From Nitrospiraceae bacterium (lineage in GTDB: Bacteria; Nitrospirota; Thermodesulfovibrionia; Thermodesulfovibrionales; Dissulfurispiraceae): a stretch of 8,813 nucleotides of DNA. The DNA is taken from the NCBI GenBank assembly GCA_003170655.1, contig PMYY01000193.1, forward strand, positions 1,325-10,137, read 5' to 3'. Under the pieces are notes generated by a model. That model saw only the letters and a program-made list of their open reading frames with translations, searched no databases and had not been told where the DNA came from. Below are positions 7,340-8,813 of this stretch, piece by piece. Both the position numbers and the translations under genes were made by a program. Each line of letters opens with the position of its first letter. Position 1 is the stretch's first letter.

Positions 7340-7730
7340 CAGTGATTAACATCGCACTTGTCCCTGTACCGACCCTGAAACCGCAGGATTCATAAAATTT
7401 CACTTGCTCATCAAACGCGATGAGGCTTTTTCTTACACAGCTTGTGTACTCCGCAAGCATCATCGCGACAAGTTTCTTTCCAATTCCCGCGCCATGGTAT
7501 TCGGGCCTGACCAACAGATAAGGGAAATAGGCATTCAAAACACCGTCAGACAGCGAATTTATAAGTCCGACCAGTTTATCGCCGTCCCAGGCCGAATAAA
7601 CCGCATCAGAATTTTTTATTGCCGTACGCAACTTATCCGGATATTTTGCAGAATCCCATTTCACGGACAAGAACAACTCCTGGAGCTGAAGCTGTTTGAA
7701 CTCTTTTATGTTCCTATAGCTTATACCCAT
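7320..7730 (-). CDS. GNAT-family N-acetyltransferase
   Basis: A 136-residue protein of the GCN5-related fold, which transfers acetyl from acetyl-CoA to an amine; the substrate is unknown. Motif A, the acetyl-CoA pyrophosphate loop, is seen as VRPEYHGAGIGKKLV (74-88) after a beta-strand segment FPYLLV. Motif B appears as FYESCGF (112-118), the usual C-terminal signature. The N-terminal part contains AVYSAWDGDKLVGLI (43-57), the conserved beta2-beta3 hairpin. The length is normal for a single-domain GNAT. A run of G (7743-7739, minus) 8 nt before the ATG is the only ribosome-site candidate and is weak. The stop codon lies inside the 3' end of glcD, a tail-to-tail overlap of 20 bp. The gene is monocistronic and divergent from the lipoprotein gene. 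Confidence 0.88.
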   Translation of the reverse strand: MGISYRNIKEFKQLQLQELFLSVKWDSAKYPDKLRTAIKNSDAVYSAWDGDKLVGLINSLSDGVLNAYFPYLLVRPEYHGAGIGKKLVAMMLAEYTSCVRKSLIAFDEQVKFYESCGFRVGTGTSAMLITVKSGPG

Positions 7731-7774
7731 AAAATAAACCCCCGGCAGATTCGTGATTATTGAGACCCGCTAAT

Positions 7775-7792
7775 ATGCTATTTATTTAGCAT
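7775..7792. promoter_or_regulatory. Palindrome in divergent spacer, possible operator
   Basis: ATGCTA and TAGCAT form perfect 6-bp arms around TTTATT. The site lies in the 180-bp spacer between the divergent acetyltransferase and lipoprotein genes, 44 bp upstream of the acetyltransferase ATG. A regulator site is possible. At this size and A/T content chance is also possible. Confidence 0.3.
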
Positions 7793-7842
7793 TCCGCCTC
7801 CTTAAAAGTAAAGATGCAATTCCGACAGGGCTGTAGATTCGC

Positions 7843-7848
7843 TATAAT
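7843..7848 (+). promoter_or_regulatory. Candidate -10 box for the lipoprotein gene
   Basis: A perfect TATAAT lies 62 bp before the lipoprotein ATG. The best -35 at 17 bp is TTCCGA (7820-7825), which is poor. A second A/T hexamer, TAAAAT (7867-7872), is an alternative closer to the gene. The first choice gives a leader of roughly 55 nt carrying a proper ribosome site. Confidence 0.4.
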
Positions 7849-7870
7849 TTTCCTGCCATCATCTGTTAAA

Positions 7871-7900
7871 ATGGTGGTGATTTCAACAATGAACAAATGA
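7871..7900 (+). CDS. Possible 9-codon leader ORF before the lipoprotein
   Basis: ATG 7871 opens a frame reading MVVISTMNK and stopping at TGA 7898-7900, overlapping the first bases of the lipoprotein's ribosome site GAGGGA. Termination there could couple or tune translation of the next gene. It has no convincing ribosome site of its own and no amino-acid bias typical of attenuators, so it may be accidental. Confidence 0.15.
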   Translation: MVVISTMNK

Positions 7901-7904
7901 GGGA
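7899..7904 (+). promoter_or_regulatory. Ribosome binding site of the lipoprotein gene
   Basis: GAGGGA lies 6 nt before the ATG at 7911. It supports this start and contrasts with the absence of such a site at glcD. Confidence 0.65.
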
Positions 7905-7910
7905 CAAATC

Positions 7911-8294
7911 ATGAAAATCCGGTTGATTCTTTCAGCTGCCAAGTGGTGCATACTGCTATTGCTTCTATTCCCGACTGGTTGCGCACACAAATTATCCGTC
8001 GAATCGCTGAGCAACGAATGGATAGCAAGGCCTCTTGCCGATCTTAAGCAGCATATGCAAAGTCCCGACTCATATGCTGCTAAATCCGGCTGGCAAGAAA
8101 AGACGTATCCCCTTGCCAACGGATATTATGTTTATGTCGAGCCGTTAAGCCCGGATTGTTCGATACACTGGAGCGTCAATCAGCGGGACATAATTGTTGA
8201 CTATCGAGCGATCGGAAATGGTTGTCAACGAGCCGCCGACGAAGCCTCCGAGGATAACATGCAGAAGATAACGAAGCCTGCAACTAACTGGTAA
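7911..8294 (+). CDS. Small lipoprotein of unknown function
   Basis: The 127-residue product starts with a basic MKIR, then a hydrophobic stretch (ILSAAKWCILLLLLF, 6-20) ending in FPTGC. C24 is the likely lipidated cysteine, so the mature protein would be anchored to a membrane facing the periplasm. Proline at the -3 position of the lipobox is unusual. The mature part has WIARPLADLKQHMQSPDSYA (37-56), then aromatic strands GYYVYVEPLSPDCSIHWSV and IIVDYRAIGNGC. This pattern resembles small proteobacterial lipoproteins with a W-(I/V)-G-R-P-x-S-E-L-I start followed by a YVYVEP/CxIHWxV core, none of which I know to have an assigned function. Two further cysteines (about 82 and 104) could form a disulfide. 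A ribosome site GAGGGA lies 6 nt upstream. No partner gene is evident. Confidence 0.75.
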   Translation: MKIRLILSAAKWCILLLLLFPTGCAHKLSVESLSNEWIARPLADLKQHMQSPDSYAAKSGWQEKTYPLANGYYVYVEPLSPDCSIHWSVNQRDIIVDYRAIGNGCQRAADEASEDNMQKITKPATNW

Positions 8295-8326
8295 ATCGGC
8301 TGAGATATTGGTATCCTTCCTATGAT

Positions 8327-8380
8327 AATCACGCTGACTCATACCACCGTGATTCGGCAATCACGGCAGATCTGTGATTG
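8327..8380. repeat. Cluster of overlapping palindromes built on AATCACG/CGTGATT
   Basis: AATCACG occurs at 8327-8333 and 8359-8365, and its complement CGTGATT at 8348-8354. CCGTGATT-CGGC-AATCACGG (8347-8366) is a perfect 8-bp stem with a 4-nt loop. The second arm is also part of CAATCAC (8358-8364) pairing with GTGATTG (8374-8380) around the palindrome AGATCT, so the two hairpins exclude each other. The same heptamer is present once more at 7752-7758, upstream of the lipoprotein gene. No T-tract follows, so a simple terminator is doubtful. A REP-like palindromic unit or a repeated protein-binding site is possible. Confidence 0.55.
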
Positions 8381-8388
8381 CACACAAA

Positions 8389-8409
8389 GTCAAAATATGC
8401 TACTTTGAC
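8389..8409. repeat. Short inverted repeat
   Basis: GTCAAA (8389-8394) and TTTGAC (8404-8409) are complementary arms around a 9-nt loop, just after the palindrome cluster. The stem is weak and no T-tract follows. It may be part of the same repeat unit or an operator-like site. Confidence 0.3.
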
Positions 8410-8554
8410 AGTGGCCCGCTTGTGCAGTCATAATGACTCGCTTTCAAGAGAGGCGCCGTCAATCTGTCCCTGCCCAAGCTAATATTAATGTGGAGCTCTC
8501 TGCTCTTAACCCGCACTCTTCGTGGCTCTCACTTATGACCACCACTAGCTGTCT

Positions 8555-8813
8555 ATGCAACAACCCATTAAGGAAGAGCTCGACCTGCGCGCAACGGTCT
8601 GCAAACTTGTGCGGCAAAGATGGCAAAGATATAGTTGTGCCAGTTGTCATAGAATTAATAGGACGGGATATAAGACCGGTCCGGATCTTTCACGGGGTTG
8701 GAATCAGACGCTACAAATCCTGATTAGACCGGCGGCTTATCGATCCCAAATCCTTCAATTCTAATTCCATCGTGTCAGGCGATTCAGTAAACCCGACAAA
8801 GAAAGAGAAGACC
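8555..8813 (+). pseudogene. Remnant of a c-type cytochrome, frameshifted and interrupted, runs off the window
   Basis: One frame carries RQRWQRYSCASCHRIN followed by TGYKTGPDLSR: a heme c attachment site CASCH (8636-8650) and the GPDLS segment typical of monoheme cytochrome c domains. The homology then jumps to the next frame at a GGGG run (8694-8697). Removing one G reads LSR-VGIRRYKS, then a TGA (8721-8723) stands where W is usual. The same frame continues LDRRLIDPKSFNSNSIVSGDS to the window end, matching the L-x3-L-x-DPK-x-F-x-P-x-S-x-MP pattern of these domains, with the heme-ligand MP apparently lost (VS). One frameshift, one nonsense codon and a missing distal ligand indicate decay. No signal peptide or ribosome site is seen upstream, so the 5' boundary is uncertain. 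A sequencing error could explain the G-run but not all three defects. Confidence 0.6.

Larger units (their letters stand above)
8295..8554. other. Non-coding stretch downstream of the lipoprotein gene
   Basis: No convincing gene is seen in any frame. The open frames here lack ribosome sites, family motifs or sensible composition. What it does hold is the palindrome cluster at 8327-8380 and a short inverted repeat at 8389-8409. The part after 8410 may be the degraded 5' region of the cytochrome remnant further right, but I find no recognisable signal peptide or upstream domain. Confidence 0.5.

Noticed and set aside
7404..7763. A 119-codon plus-strand frame
   Set aside because: It is antisense to the GNAT gene, which carries the proper acetyl-CoA loop and FYExxGF motif.
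8433..8723. A 96-codon plus-strand frame as an intact gene
   Set aside because: It has no ribosome site or coherent domain. Only its last eight codons make sense, as the continuation of the frameshifted cytochrome c remnant.

Overview
The window is a stretch of bacterial chromosome of about 50% G+C. It appears to come from an anaerobic sulfite- or sulfate-respiring lineage. The evidence is a leftward dsrA-dsrB pair whose proteins resemble the bacterial reductive type, with both siroheme/[4Fe-4S] cysteine sets and ferredoxin-type inserts. A Desulfobacterota- or Nitrospirota-like host fits, but the sequence does not fix the phylum.

Layout. Positions 1-1956 hold dsrB (cut by the left edge) and dsrA, both on the minus strand, 33 bp apart, each with a strong AGGAGGA ribosome binding site. 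A 194-bp divergent spacer separates them from a full-length smc gene (2151-5729, plus). A 239-bp spacer follows and contains a striking inverted repeat: perfect 17-bp arms, extendable imperfectly, around a hairpin-bearing core. It could be a MITE-like element or a structured RNA. Next is a GlcD-type FAD-linked 2-hydroxyacid dehydrogenase (5969-7339, plus). It overlaps, tail to tail, a small GNAT acetyltransferase on the minus strand (7320-7730). A divergent spacer leads to a small lipoprotein gene (7911-8294, plus). The last 519 bp hold a cluster of palindromes and, at the right edge, what looks like a decayed c-type cytochrome with one frameshift and one nonsense codon.

Function. DsrAB performs the six-electron reduction of sulfite, the terminal step of sulfate/sulfite respiration. 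GlcD would oxidise lactate, glycolate or a related hydroxyacid and could supply electrons to respiration, although no partner Fe-S subunit is visible. SMC compacts and segregates the chromosome. The genes do not form one operon; dsr and smc are divergent neighbours.

The main points for a second look are: (1) smc and glcD both have a -10-like hexamer only 8-9 nt before the ATG and an in-frame stop just upstream, which suggests leaderless mRNAs; (2) the inverted-repeat element at 5755-5909; (3) the cytochrome c remnant at the right edge; (4) overlapping, mutually exclusive palindromes at 8327-8380. No complete new multi-gene system is evident.
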